This document shows positions 27,215 to 34,747 of a DNA stretch of 64,000 nucleotides, in pieces; the stretch's first letter is position 1, and each line of letters begins with the position of its first letter. This stretch comes from Mycobacterium sp. 4858. Its GTDB lineage: Bacteria; Actinomycetota; Actinomycetes; Mycobacteriales; Mycobacteriaceae. Below the pieces are notes generated by a model. The model saw only the letters and a program-made list of their open reading frames with translations, was not told the origin of the DNA and searched no databases. The DNA lies in assembly GCF_900240975.1 (NCBI RefSeq), contig NZ_LT968776.1, forward strand, positions 2,041,482-2,105,481, written 5' to 3'. The translations under genes and the position numbers were made by a program.

Positions 27215-28423
27215 TTATACGGGCCCGGCCGGCTTCACCTCGGCGTTCACGTCGACGACGGCCAGGCCCAGTTCCTCGAGAACCTCCTGGGTGTCGCCGC
27301 CGAGCTCCGGCGCCGGGCCGGCCACGCGCCCCGGTGTCCGGGAGAACCAGGTCGGCACGCCGGGGAACCGCACCGGCCCGTGCGGCGTGCGCACCGTCTC
27401 GAAGAAGCCGAGGGCGTTGAGATGCTCGTCGTCGAACAGGGCCGCCGGACTCGACAGCGGCGCGGCCGGTATCTGAAGTTCCCGGAACAGATCGAGCCAC
27501 TCCTGGGTCGTCCGCTGCGCCATCGTCTCGGCCAGCAGCGCGTACACGGAGTCGATCTGCCGCGCGCGCCGCTCGAGTGTGGCGTACAGCTCGCTCTCCC
27601 AGGGCGGCCGCACCGCGTCCATGAAGGCGGCCCAGTGCTTGTCGTTGTAGATCAGCGCCGCGATGTAACCGTCCCGGGTGCGGTACGGCCTCCGGTTCGG
27701 GGCCACCGTCCGCGGATACACCGCGGGGCCCAGCGGTGGGTCGAACATGGCGCCGTTGGCGTGTTCGACGAGCATGAACGACGCCATCGTCTCGAACATG
27801 CCGATTTCCACCTCTTGTCCCTCACCGGTGCGCTCGCGGTGGAACAACGCCATCATGGTGGCGTACAGCGCGGTCAGTCCGGCGACCTTGTCCGCCATGA
27901 TGGTGCCGACGTAGCTGGGTTCTCCCGTCAACTGCTCCTGGACGAACGGCACCCCGGAGGCCGCCTGGATGGTGTCGTCGTAGGCGGGCAGGTCGCCGTT
28001 GGGGCCGCGCCGGCTGTAGCCATAGCAGTTGGTGTAGACGATGGCCGGATTGATCGCCGCCACCTCGTCGTAGCTGAACCCCAGCCGGGCAACGGCTTTG
28101 GAGCGCATCGAGTGGATGAAGACGTCGGCCCGTTCGATCAGCGCCCGCAACACCGCCTTGCCCGACTCCGACCGCAGGTCGACGGTGATGCCACGCTTGC
28201 CGCGGTTGACGTTGACGAAGACGCCGCCCATGCCGCGGGCCGGCCCCACCGACACGTAACGCGTGTCGTCGCCCTGCGGCGGCTCGACCTTGATCACGTC
28301 GGCGCCCATGTCTGCCATGATCTGCGTGCAATAGGGCCCCATCACCATCGCGGTGAGGTCGACGACGCGCACACCCGTCAGCGGTCCGCCGTGCCGGCCG
28401 GGACCGGCCGCGCGACTAGACAT
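27215..28423 (-). CDS. CaiB/BaiF (family III) CoA transferase
   Basis: A 402-residue family III CoA transferase that moves CoA between carboxylic acids. The N-terminal block PLTGVRVVDLTAMVMGPYCTQIMADMGADVIKVEPPQGDDTR is typical, and the catalytic Asp lies in AYDDTIQAASG (Asp-149). ATG 28423 follows GAAGGTG and overlaps the upstream SDR gene by eight bases. It is the last gene of the six-gene minus-strand operon with the Rieske oxygenase and Baeyer-Villiger-type monooxygenase, where it probably activates or recycles an acid intermediate (inference). The acid is unknown. Confidence 0.9.
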   Translation of the reverse strand: MSSRAAGPGRHGGPLTGVRVVDLTAMVMGPYCTQIMADMGADVIKVEPPQGDDTRYVSVGPARGMGGVFVNVNRGKRGITVDLRSESGKAVLRALIERADVFIHSMRSKAVARLGFSYDEVAAINPAIVYTNCYGYSRRGPNGDLPAYDDTIQAASGVPFVQEQLTGEPSYVGTIMADKVAGLTALYATMMALFHRERTGEGQEVEIGMFETMASFMLVEHANGAMFDPPLGPAVYPRTVAPNRRPYRTRDGYIAALIYNDKHWAAFMDAVRPPWESELYATLERRARQIDSVYALLAETMAQRTTQEWLDLFRELQIPAAPLSSPAALFDDEHLNALGFFETVRTPHGPVRFPGVPTWFSRTPGRVAGPAPELGGDTQEVLEELGLAVVDVNAEVKPAGPV

Positions 28424-29345
28424 GGCGCGCACCTTCTTTGCGTGCCGCGGTTTCGAAGCTGTAGCGAATGTGGTCGCCGTGGCCGTCCGGAATGACGGGG
28501 AAGACCAGCGGCACCGCCAGGTAGCGGATGGCATCGATCTGCTCGGCCACGTCCTCGATCGACCACGACGGGCGATGCACGCCGGGGGTTTCGGCGATCA
28601 CCGCGCGGGCCACGCGACCGGCGATGGCGACCAGGATTTCCCCGTTCACCGGGCAGCTTTCGTGTGCCAGCAAGCCCACCACGGGCGCGACGAGCTCGGT
28701 ACCCATCGGCGGATAGGCCGAAAGGTCAAGACCCTCAGCCATTCTCGTCACCGCCGACGGCACGATCACGTTGCACAGCACCCCCTCCGCAGCGCCCTCG
28801 AGCGCGACGACGTCGGACAGGCCGAGCAGGCCCGCCTTGGCGGCGGCATAGCTGGCGACGCCGTGGTTGCCGTAGAGGCCGCCGATCGACGAGGTCAACA
28901 CGACACGACCATATCCCGCGTCGCACATCAGCGGGAACGCCGGCCGCACCACGTGGAAAGCGCCCCGCAGGTGGACGTCGATGACGGCGTCGAAGTCCTC
29001 GTAGCTCAGCTCCTTCAACGATCCCCGCCGGACGTTGCCGGCGTTGTGGATCAGGATGTCGAGGCGCCCGTAGTTGTCCAGTGCCGCTTGGACGATCGCC
29101 TGGCCACCCCCCGGCGTGGTGACCGACTCGGTGCAGGCGACCGCGTCGCCGCCCGCCGCCCTGATCTCGCTCACCACCTGGTGGGCGGGACGGTCGTCGG
29201 CGCCGGCGCCGGTCAACGCCCCGCCGGTGTCGTTGACCACGACCTTGGCGCCCCGGGCGGCCAAGAGCAGCGCATACTCCCGGCCCAGCCCCCGGCCGGC
29301 GCCGGTCACCACCGCTACCCGATCGTCGAATCTCAGTTGCGCCAT
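28416..29345 (-). CDS. Short-chain dehydrogenase, MFE-2/3-hydroxyacyl-CoA dehydrogenase-like
   Basis: A 309-residue SDR. The cofactor motif TGAGRGLGREYALLLAARGAKVVVNDTGG, the HNAGNVRRGSLKEL block and the catalytic Ser/Tyr/Lys (VVLTSSIGGLYGN, SYAAAKAG) are complete. The extended N-terminal motif with VNDTGG and the acid-rich linker GADDRPAHQVVSEI is typical of the dehydrogenase domain of multifunctional enzyme 2, which oxidises 3-hydroxyacyl-CoA. It starts on an ATG sharing one base with the stop of the monooxygenase gene and overlaps the CoA transferase gene, so it is mid-operon. A role in beta-oxidation of a ring-opened acyl-CoA fits the context. Confidence 0.88.
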   Translation of the reverse strand: MAQLRFDDRVAVVTGAGRGLGREYALLLAARGAKVVVNDTGGALTGAGADDRPAHQVVSEIRAAGGDAVACTESVTTPGGGQAIVQAALDNYGRLDILIHNAGNVRRGSLKELSYEDFDAVIDVHLRGAFHVVRPAFPLMCDAGYGRVVLTSSIGGLYGNHGVASYAAAKAGLLGLSDVVALEGAAEGVLCNVIVPSAVTRMAEGLDLSAYPPMGTELVAPVVGLLAHESCPVNGEILVAIAGRVARAVIAETPGVHRPSWSIEDVAEQIDAIRYLAVPLVFPVIPDGHGDHIRYSFETAARKEGARHV

Positions 29346-31186
29346 CACGATCCCAGTTCTAGACCGTCCAGGTCACCCCTGTCGCGCCATTCGGTCAGCA
29401 GATCGCTGAATGCGTAGAACCCCGGCCCGAACGGCTCACCCAGATGGGACCGGATGCCCTCGCCCCCGCCACCGCCTTCGTTGTTGTAATAGCCCGGCGT
29501 GCATTCGGAATCGAACGCGCTGTTGTCGATCGCGGTCTCCCTGATGGTTTGGCACCACCGGGATTGGGCGGCCTCGGTGGGCTCGACGGTGGTCGCGCCG
29601 CGAGCCAGCGCCTCGGAGATGATGTAGGCGATGTGCTCGCCCTGCAGTTCGTAGTTGGCGGCGATGTTCGCCGAGATGCCGACCTGGGTGAAGCCGGTGA
29701 AGAACTGGTTGGGAAAGCCACGGCTGGTCATGCCGTGCAGCGTCTGGTAGCCGTCGCGCCAGTGGTCGAACAGTGACACCCGGTCGCGGCCCGTTATCGC
29801 GTCGATGGAATACCGTCGGCTGATCTCCGTGGTGATCTCGAAGCCGCTGGCGTAGATGATGCAGTCGACCTCGTACTCGATGCCGTTGGCCACCAAGCCC
29901 TTTTCGGTCACCCGCTCGACACCCTTGCTCGCCGACACGTCGACCAGGGTCACATTGGGGCGATTGAAGGTCTGCAGGTAGTCGTCGTTGGTGGTCGGCC
30001 TCTTGCACAGGAACCGGTAGTAGGGCTTGAGCGCCTCGGCGGTCTCAGGGTCCTCGACCAGGCTCTCGACCCTGCGCCGCAGCCGTTCCATCACCTTGAA
30101 GTCTTCCTCGTCGCGGATGGCCATGAACTGCTCCGGCGTCATAGCGGTCGGGTCCTTGAGCCCGAGCACCCGCGCGGCGGTGTTGCGGCCCAGCTCGGTC
30201 CAGAAGTCACAGACCAGATCCGGCTGGCCCAGTGCCATCCCCTCGAAGGTCCAGGCATGGAAGTTGCGCTGGCGCTCCTTCTGCCAGCCCGGCATCAGCG
30301 ACTTCACCCACTCCGGATCGGTCGGCGCGTTGTTGCGCTCGCCGACCGAGGACGGGGTGCGCTGAAAGACATAGAGCTGCTTGGCATGCCGGCCCAGGAA
30401 CGGCACGATCTGGATGGCCGTCGCCCCGGTGCCCACCACCGCGACCCGCTTGTCGGCGAGCTTGTCCAGCCCACCCGACGTGTCCCCGCCGGTGTACTCA
30501 TAGTCCCAGCGCGAGGAGTGGAAGCTGTGCCCCTTGAAGTCGTTGATCCCCGGGATGCCGGGTAGTTTGGGCCGGTGGAACGGGCCCGAGGCCATCACCA
30601 CGAAGCGGGCCCGGATGTCGTCGCCGCGGTCGGTGCTGGTCCGCCAGCGCTTGCCGGGCTCGTCCCAGTGCAGCTCGCGAACCTGGGTCGAAAAAATCGC
30701 CGAGTCGTAGAGCCCGTAGTGCTTCCCGATCCGACGGCAGTGGTCGTAGATCTCGGCGCCGTCGGCGAACTTCTTCGACGGGATGAAGTTCAGCTCCTCC
30801 AGTAGCGGTACGTAGCAATATGATTCGTTGTCACACTGGATGCCCGGGTACCTGTTCCAGTACCAGACGCCGCCGAAGTCGCCACCCAGCTCGATGACCC
30901 GGACGTCAGCGACGCCCGCCTTCTTCAGATAGGCGCCGCACAGCAGGCCGCCGAACCCGCCGCCGATCACGGCGACGTCGATGTCCGCCGAGATCGGATC
31001 GCGCACCAACGGCGGTGAGTGCGGGTCGGTTTCGTAGTACCCCGCGAAGTCGTCGACCAGTTCGACATACTGCTTGGATCCCTCCGGGCGCAGTCGCTTC
31101 TCGCGCTCCCGACGGTACTTTTCGCGTAGCGCCTCGAAGTCGACGTCGTTCGGGGTCTGCGAAGGGGCGCAATCCGGGTCCGTCAT
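29345..31186 (-). CDS. Baeyer-Villiger-type flavin monooxygenase
   Basis: A 613-residue FAD/NADPH monooxygenase. It has the first Rossmann motif VAVIGGGFGG (72-80), the Baeyer-Villiger fingerprint FKGHSFHSSRWD (217-228) and a second Rossmann motif VVGTGATAIQI. The N-terminal 65 residues and the C-terminal substrate region resemble cyclohexanone/steroid-type monooxygenases, which insert oxygen next to a ketone to form an ester or lactone. ATG 31186 overlaps the stop of the LLM gene (ATGA). Within the operon it would follow hydroxylation and alcohol oxidation steps. The family is clear; the ketone is unknown. Confidence 0.9.
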   Translation of the reverse strand: MTDPDCAPSQTPNDVDFEALREKYRREREKRLRPEGSKQYVELVDDFAGYYETDPHSPPLVRDPISADIDVAVIGGGFGGLLCGAYLKKAGVADVRVIELGGDFGGVWYWNRYPGIQCDNESYCYVPLLEELNFIPSKKFADGAEIYDHCRRIGKHYGLYDSAIFSTQVRELHWDEPGKRWRTSTDRGDDIRARFVVMASGPFHRPKLPGIPGINDFKGHSFHSSRWDYEYTGGDTSGGLDKLADKRVAVVGTGATAIQIVPFLGRHAKQLYVFQRTPSSVGERNNAPTDPEWVKSLMPGWQKERQRNFHAWTFEGMALGQPDLVCDFWTELGRNTAARVLGLKDPTAMTPEQFMAIRDEEDFKVMERLRRRVESLVEDPETAEALKPYYRFLCKRPTTNDDYLQTFNRPNVTLVDVSASKGVERVTEKGLVANGIEYEVDCIIYASGFEITTEISRRYSIDAITGRDRVSLFDHWRDGYQTLHGMTSRGFPNQFFTGFTQVGISANIAANYELQGEHIAYIISEALARGATTVEPTEAAQSRWCQTIRETAIDNSAFDSECTPGYYNNEGGGGGEGIRSHLGEPFGPGFYAFSDLLTEWRDRGDLDGLELGS

Positions 31187-32355
31187 GCCAGGGCGTTCTC
31201 CGGCAGCGCCGCGGCGTGCAGGGGCGCGTCCATCTTCTGGACGGCGGGCAGCACCTCCCTGGCGAACAGCTCGGTGCTGGCCATCGCCTTGTCGTAGGGC
31301 ATGGTGCCGAACTGGGGGACGATGGTCAGCTCGCAGAACGAGCACGCCTCCTGGGCGGCCTTGATGCGGGTGAAAATTTCCTCCGGTGTCCCGATGAGCA
31401 GGTTTGAGGCGTGGTAGCCCGGCGTCTTGGACGGGCCTTTGGCGTCACCGGTTACCGAGGAGGCGAGCACGGCCGTGGCGGTGGCCTCCCGGGCGGCGTA
31501 GGCCTCGTAGCCCTTGACGCCCTTGAAGTTCGACGCGTCGGCGAAGCCGTAGTGCACGGTGACGTCGCGGTTGGCCGTCCAGATCCACTCCTCGGACTCC
31601 GCGGGGTCGCCGGTGGTGCAGTACATGAACATCACGTTCTTCGGCTGGCAGGGCGACAGCCCCTCTTCCTTCCGGAACGTGTTGACCTTCTGCACTTCCC
31701 GTCCGGCGTCCTCGATCGGCTTGTTGCCGACGAAGAGCGGGACCATGCCGCGGCGCGCGAGTATCTCCAGTGACTCGACCGTCGACGACGAGCTGTAGAT
31801 GCGCGAAAAGAGGTCGTCGCTTCGCGGTTCGGGGCGCAGCGACATTTCGGGGACCTTGAAGATCTCCCCCTCGTAGGAGAACCGCTCCCCGGAGAACGCC
31901 AGCTGCAGGATGTCGAGCGTTTCGTTGAACCGCTGCCTGCTCTCCTCGCGGGGCACGCCGACGGCGTCGAACTCCCCCTTCGAGACCCCGCGGCCGATCC
32001 CGATCGTGGTGTAGCGGCCGTTGGAGAGGATGTCGAGGTAGGCGATCTGGTGTGCGAGCCGAACGGGATGCCACCACGGCGCGACGACGACGAAGGTGCC
32101 CAGGCCGACCCGCTGGGTGCGGCCGGCGAAGTAGCTCAGCGCCTGAATCGGGTTGGGCGTCATGCCATACGGCGTCCCGCAGTGCTCCGGCATCCAGATG
32201 CCGTCGAACCCGAGCGGCTCGGCCAGGTCGGCGATGGCGAGCGTCGCCTGCACGCACTCCCAGTCCGGCGTCGCGGGTGGCCGGCCGAAGTCCTCGGCGA
32301 GGACGCGCTCCCAGTCGTGCGAGTTGTGCGCGCCGAAACCAAGATTGACCTTCAT
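31183..32355 (-). CDS. LLM-class (luciferase-like) flavin-dependent oxidoreductase
   Basis: A 390-residue TIM-barrel flavin or F420 enzyme starting MKVNLGFGAHNSHDWERV. Typical LLM blocks are IADLAEPLGFDGIWMPEHC, GTFVVVAPWWHPVRLAHQIAYLDILSNGR and IGIGRGVSKGEFDAVGV. Members act as FMN monooxygenases with a separate reductase or as F420-dependent dehydrogenases; the sequence alone does not decide. ATG 32355 overlaps the Rieske gene's stop by four bases and has GGAGAT at good distance; the much longer reading in this frame only shadows the Rieske gene. It lies between Rieske and monooxygenase genes in the same operon, so it likely modifies the same substrate. Confidence 0.9.
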   Translation of the reverse strand: MKVNLGFGAHNSHDWERVLAEDFGRPPATPDWECVQATLAIADLAEPLGFDGIWMPEHCGTPYGMTPNPIQALSYFAGRTQRVGLGTFVVVAPWWHPVRLAHQIAYLDILSNGRYTTIGIGRGVSKGEFDAVGVPREESRQRFNETLDILQLAFSGERFSYEGEIFKVPEMSLRPEPRSDDLFSRIYSSSSTVESLEILARRGMVPLFVGNKPIEDAGREVQKVNTFRKEEGLSPCQPKNVMFMYCTTGDPAESEEWIWTANRDVTVHYGFADASNFKGVKGYEAYAAREATATAVLASSVTGDAKGPSKTPGYHASNLLIGTPEEIFTRIKAAQEACSFCELTIVPQFGTMPYDKAMASTELFAREVLPAVQKMDAPLHAAALPENALA

Positions 32356-33728
32356 CGTTGTATCTCCGTCGCTAACTTTTTCGGGGCACCGGAGCCCATA
32401 TACCGGGCGAGGTTGCGGTGCAGGTTGGCGGTGCTGCGTTCCATGTACGGGTTGGGCTTGGGGCCGCGGAAGCCATAGGACTTCATGCCCTGCTGGACGG
32501 CGGCCATGTTGGAGAAGTCCTGCGGCAACACGCTGCGCCAGTTCGGGTCGTCCGGCGGTGCGTACACCCATTCCGTCTGCGGCTCTTCGCCTTCGGGATA
32601 CAGCTCGTAGCACGACGCCTCGAAGATGCACTTGTCCGGATCGTAGCCGTGTGGCCTGGCGCTGTAACACAGCGCGGTGGTCAGGCCTTGCCCGATCTGG
32701 AAGTTCGGGAAGATCTGCCACGCCGTGCCGCTCTTGGCCAGGTGTTCGGGATCGATGGTCGGCCACACCACGCCCCGGGCGGCGTCGTCGCGCCGGGCCG
32801 AGGACAGCCAGTGCTCGAGCACCCGGCCGGCGGGGGTGTCGTCCGGCAACTCGTCGACCAGCCGGCGCGCCGCTTCCACCAGGGTCCTGGTGGTGGTGGC
32901 GTTGGTTTCCTCCAGCGTGTAGATCTGCATCTCGGCCGTCGAAATGCGGGGATCGGCACCGGTTCCCAGCCGGATCTTCGACTTGGTCTCCTCCAGCCCC
33001 TCGGGCGCGTCGTAGCCGATGTTGCTGTGTTTGCCCTGCGCCATCGCCCAGCCCCGGAAGTTGCCGAACCTGTTGAACTGCGGGTGCGTGGTGGCCACGT
33101 GGTAGGTCTCGTTGAAGGCCTCCATGGCGACCTTCCAATTGCAGTCGAAATGCAGCCATTTGCGCCATTTGCAGCGCATGTCCTGCAGGCGGAACGGATC
33201 GAGCATGGTGGCGGCGGGTTCGAGGTAGTCCCGCAGCGGCTCGCAGGCCGGGTCCATGTTGATCCAGATCCAGCCGCCCCAGGTGTCGACGTTCACCGGT
33301 GCCAGGTAGGTGTTCTCCGGGGTCAGCGCGCCCTGCCAGTCCTGTCTTTCCGGCACGTGGGTGCAGGCGCCGTCCCGGTCGTACGTCCATCCGTGAAACC
33401 CGCACACGAACGACTTCTTTTGTCCGCAAGCGTTTCTCGCGCCGGCCGGGGTGTCGACCAGCCGGCGGCCGCGATGCATGCACACGTTGTGGTGGGCCTT
33501 GAGCGTGTCGGCTCCGGTGCGGATCACGACGACGGAGTCGTCGAGGATGTCGTAGGTGAGATAGCTGCCGACGCCGGGCAGCTCTTCCACGCGCCCGACT
33601 TGCTGCCACACCTTGCGCCATAGCTTGTCGCGCTCGGCGCGCACGTAGTCCTCGGAGAGGTACGCCTCCACCGGGATGGTGACCGGCTCGGTCAGTTCCC
33701 CGGGCGCGGCCGCGCCGTTCTGTGCCAT
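32352..33728 (-). CDS. Rieske non-heme iron oxygenase, alpha subunit
   Basis: A 458-residue oxygenase component. The N-terminal Rieske domain binds a [2Fe-2S] cluster through C83-x-H85 and C109-x2-H112; the 23 residues between the pairs exceed the usual 15-17 because of a GARNACGQKK insertion. The catalytic domain has the mononuclear iron His pair in ETYHVATTH (His-210, His-215). These enzymes hydroxylate rings or alkyl positions using electrons from a ferredoxin/reductase; none is encoded in this operon, so a partner must come from elsewhere. ATG 33728 lies 14 bases after the SDR stop. The context suggests the initiating step of a catabolic pathway. Confidence 0.92.
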   Translation of the reverse strand: MAQNGAAAPGELTEPVTIPVEAYLSEDYVRAERDKLWRKVWQQVGRVEELPGVGSYLTYDILDDSVVVIRTGADTLKAHHNVCMHRGRRLVDTPAGARNACGQKKSFVCGFHGWTYDRDGACTHVPERQDWQGALTPENTYLAPVNVDTWGGWIWINMDPACEPLRDYLEPAATMLDPFRLQDMRCKWRKWLHFDCNWKVAMEAFNETYHVATTHPQFNRFGNFRGWAMAQGKHSNIGYDAPEGLEETKSKIRLGTGADPRISTAEMQIYTLEETNATTTRTLVEAARRLVDELPDDTPAGRVLEHWLSSARRDDAARGVVWPTIDPEHLAKSGTAWQIFPNFQIGQGLTTALCYSARPHGYDPDKCIFEASCYELYPEGEEPQTEWVYAPPDDPNWRSVLPQDFSNMAAVQQGMKSYGFRGPKPNPYMERSTANLHRNLARYMGSGAPKKLATEIQR

Positions 33729-33742
33729 CGGGGCCTCGCTTT

Positions 33743-34603
33743 CTACCCGTCCCAGCGGGTGATCGCCGCGCGGAATGATTCGTCTTTGAGGAACAACGAG
33801 GTGTTGTCGGCGCCCAGGTGCCCCCACCTGAGGTTCAATCCGCCGTCCACCAGCAGCGTCTGTCCGGTGATGTAGCTCGACAGGTCCGACAGCAGGAACA
33901 GGACCGCGCCGGCCACCTCCGCGGGCCGCCCGCGGCGACCCATTGCGATGGCGCGGCGATCCCGCTCGGCGTCGGAGTCGACGTAGGCGCCCGACGCCGG
34001 CGTCTCGGTGACCCCGGGCGCGACGGCGTTCACCCGGATCGGGGCCGGGCCGTCCGCGAGTTCGAGCGCCATCGTGCGGGTCGCCGCGACGATGGCGGCC
34101 TTGGCCGTGCCGTAGGCGATGTGGAAGGGCGCCGTGTTCATCCCGCTGATCGACGAGATCGACACGATCGAGCCCGGGCGGCCGCGGTGCTTCAGCTCCG
34201 CGGCCACGGCCTGGCTCATGAAGAACATCGTCTCCAGGTTGCGGGCGAACAGTTCTCGCCAGTCGCTGCGCGTCACCCGGGTCGACGGCATCCATGTCGA
34301 GGGATCCGCGCCGCCGGCGACGTTGACCAGCCCGTGGAGTTCACCGTCCGCGCGCCGCACGGCGTCGATCGTGGTTCGCACGCCGTCTTCGGTGGAGGCG
34401 TCGGCCACAACCGGCACCACCGAGAGCCCCGCGGCGAGCAGCGGCCCCAGGTGGCGATCGAGGTTCTCCCGCCCGCGGCTCACCGCGATCACGGTCGCCC
34501 CGGCCTCGGCGACCATGCGGGTGACCGTGGTGCCGATGCCGCCCCCGGCCGCGCCGGAGACCACGACGATGCGCCCATCCAGGCTCAGTAGGTCGCCTGT
34601 CAT
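33743..34603 (-). CDS. Short-chain dehydrogenase/reductase, first gene of the catabolic operon
   Basis: A 286-residue SDR with a slightly altered cofactor motif (VSGAAGGGIGTTV), the VNVAGGADPSTW block, catalytic Ser in SIVSISSISGMNTA and Tyr/Lys in AYGTAKAAIV, and the C-terminal GQTLLVDGGLNLRWG. The pattern fits an alcohol dehydrogenase acting on a sterol-, terpene- or ring-derived substrate. ATG 34603 is chosen; an upstream GTG at 34642 in the same frame would read through the palindromic operator. It is the promoter-proximal gene of the minus-strand operon and could make the ketone used by the Baeyer-Villiger enzyme. Confidence 0.87.
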   Translation of the reverse strand: MTGDLLSLDGRIVVVSGAAGGGIGTTVTRMVAEAGATVIAVSRGRENLDRHLGPLLAAGLSVVPVVADASTEDGVRTTIDAVRRADGELHGLVNVAGGADPSTWMPSTRVTRSDWRELFARNLETMFFMSQAVAAELKHRGRPGSIVSISSISGMNTAPFHIAYGTAKAAIVAATRTMALELADGPAPIRVNAVAPGVTETPASGAYVDSDAERDRRAIAMGRRGRPAEVAGAVLFLLSDLSSYITGQTLLVDGGLNLRWGHLGADNTSLFLKDESFRAAITRWDG

Positions 34604-34615
34604 CGAATCAGATAA

Positions 34616-34627
34616 TTGTCCGGACAA
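34616..34627. promoter_or_regulatory. Perfect palindrome TTGTCCGGACAA, candidate GntR operator (site 1)
   Basis: A 12-base perfect palindrome, 12 bases before the ATG of the first operon gene, extended on both sides by AT-rich DNA with a TATCTT hexamer next to it on the minus strand. A near-identical copy occurs at 34712-34723. The GT..GGAC core resembles GntR/HutC-type sites, and the island encodes one such regulator. Confidence 0.6.
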
Positions 34628-34711
34628 GATAACGATGTGCACTCATTAGAGAGCATGATTCTCCGCGGCACCGCGACGCGTCAAGGGATCCGATAAATAC
34701 TGCAACGTCTA

Positions 34712-34723
34712 TTGTCTGGACCA
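34712..34723. promoter_or_regulatory. Palindrome TTGTCTGGACCA, candidate GntR operator (site 2)
   Basis: Matches site 1 at 10 of 12 positions. It covers the -35 position of the plus-strand promoter: TTGTCT (34712-34717) is followed after 18 bases by TACCGT (34736-34741). Binding here would block RNA polymerase. Confidence 0.6.
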
Positions 34724-34735
34724 GCGGTGCGTTGC

Positions 34736-34747
34736 TACCGTGCGAGC
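34736..34747 (+). promoter_or_regulatory. -10 region for leaderless beta-propeller gene
   Basis: TACCGT (34736-34741) stands six bases before the in-frame GTG 34748, and a TTGTCT -35-like hexamer lies 18 bases upstream, inside the operator-like palindrome. Confidence 0.55.

Noticed and set aside
32356..33621. Long N-terminal extension of the LLM-class protein
   Set aside because: It only reads the Rieske gene in another frame; the LLM fold begins at MKVNLGFG with a ribosome site.
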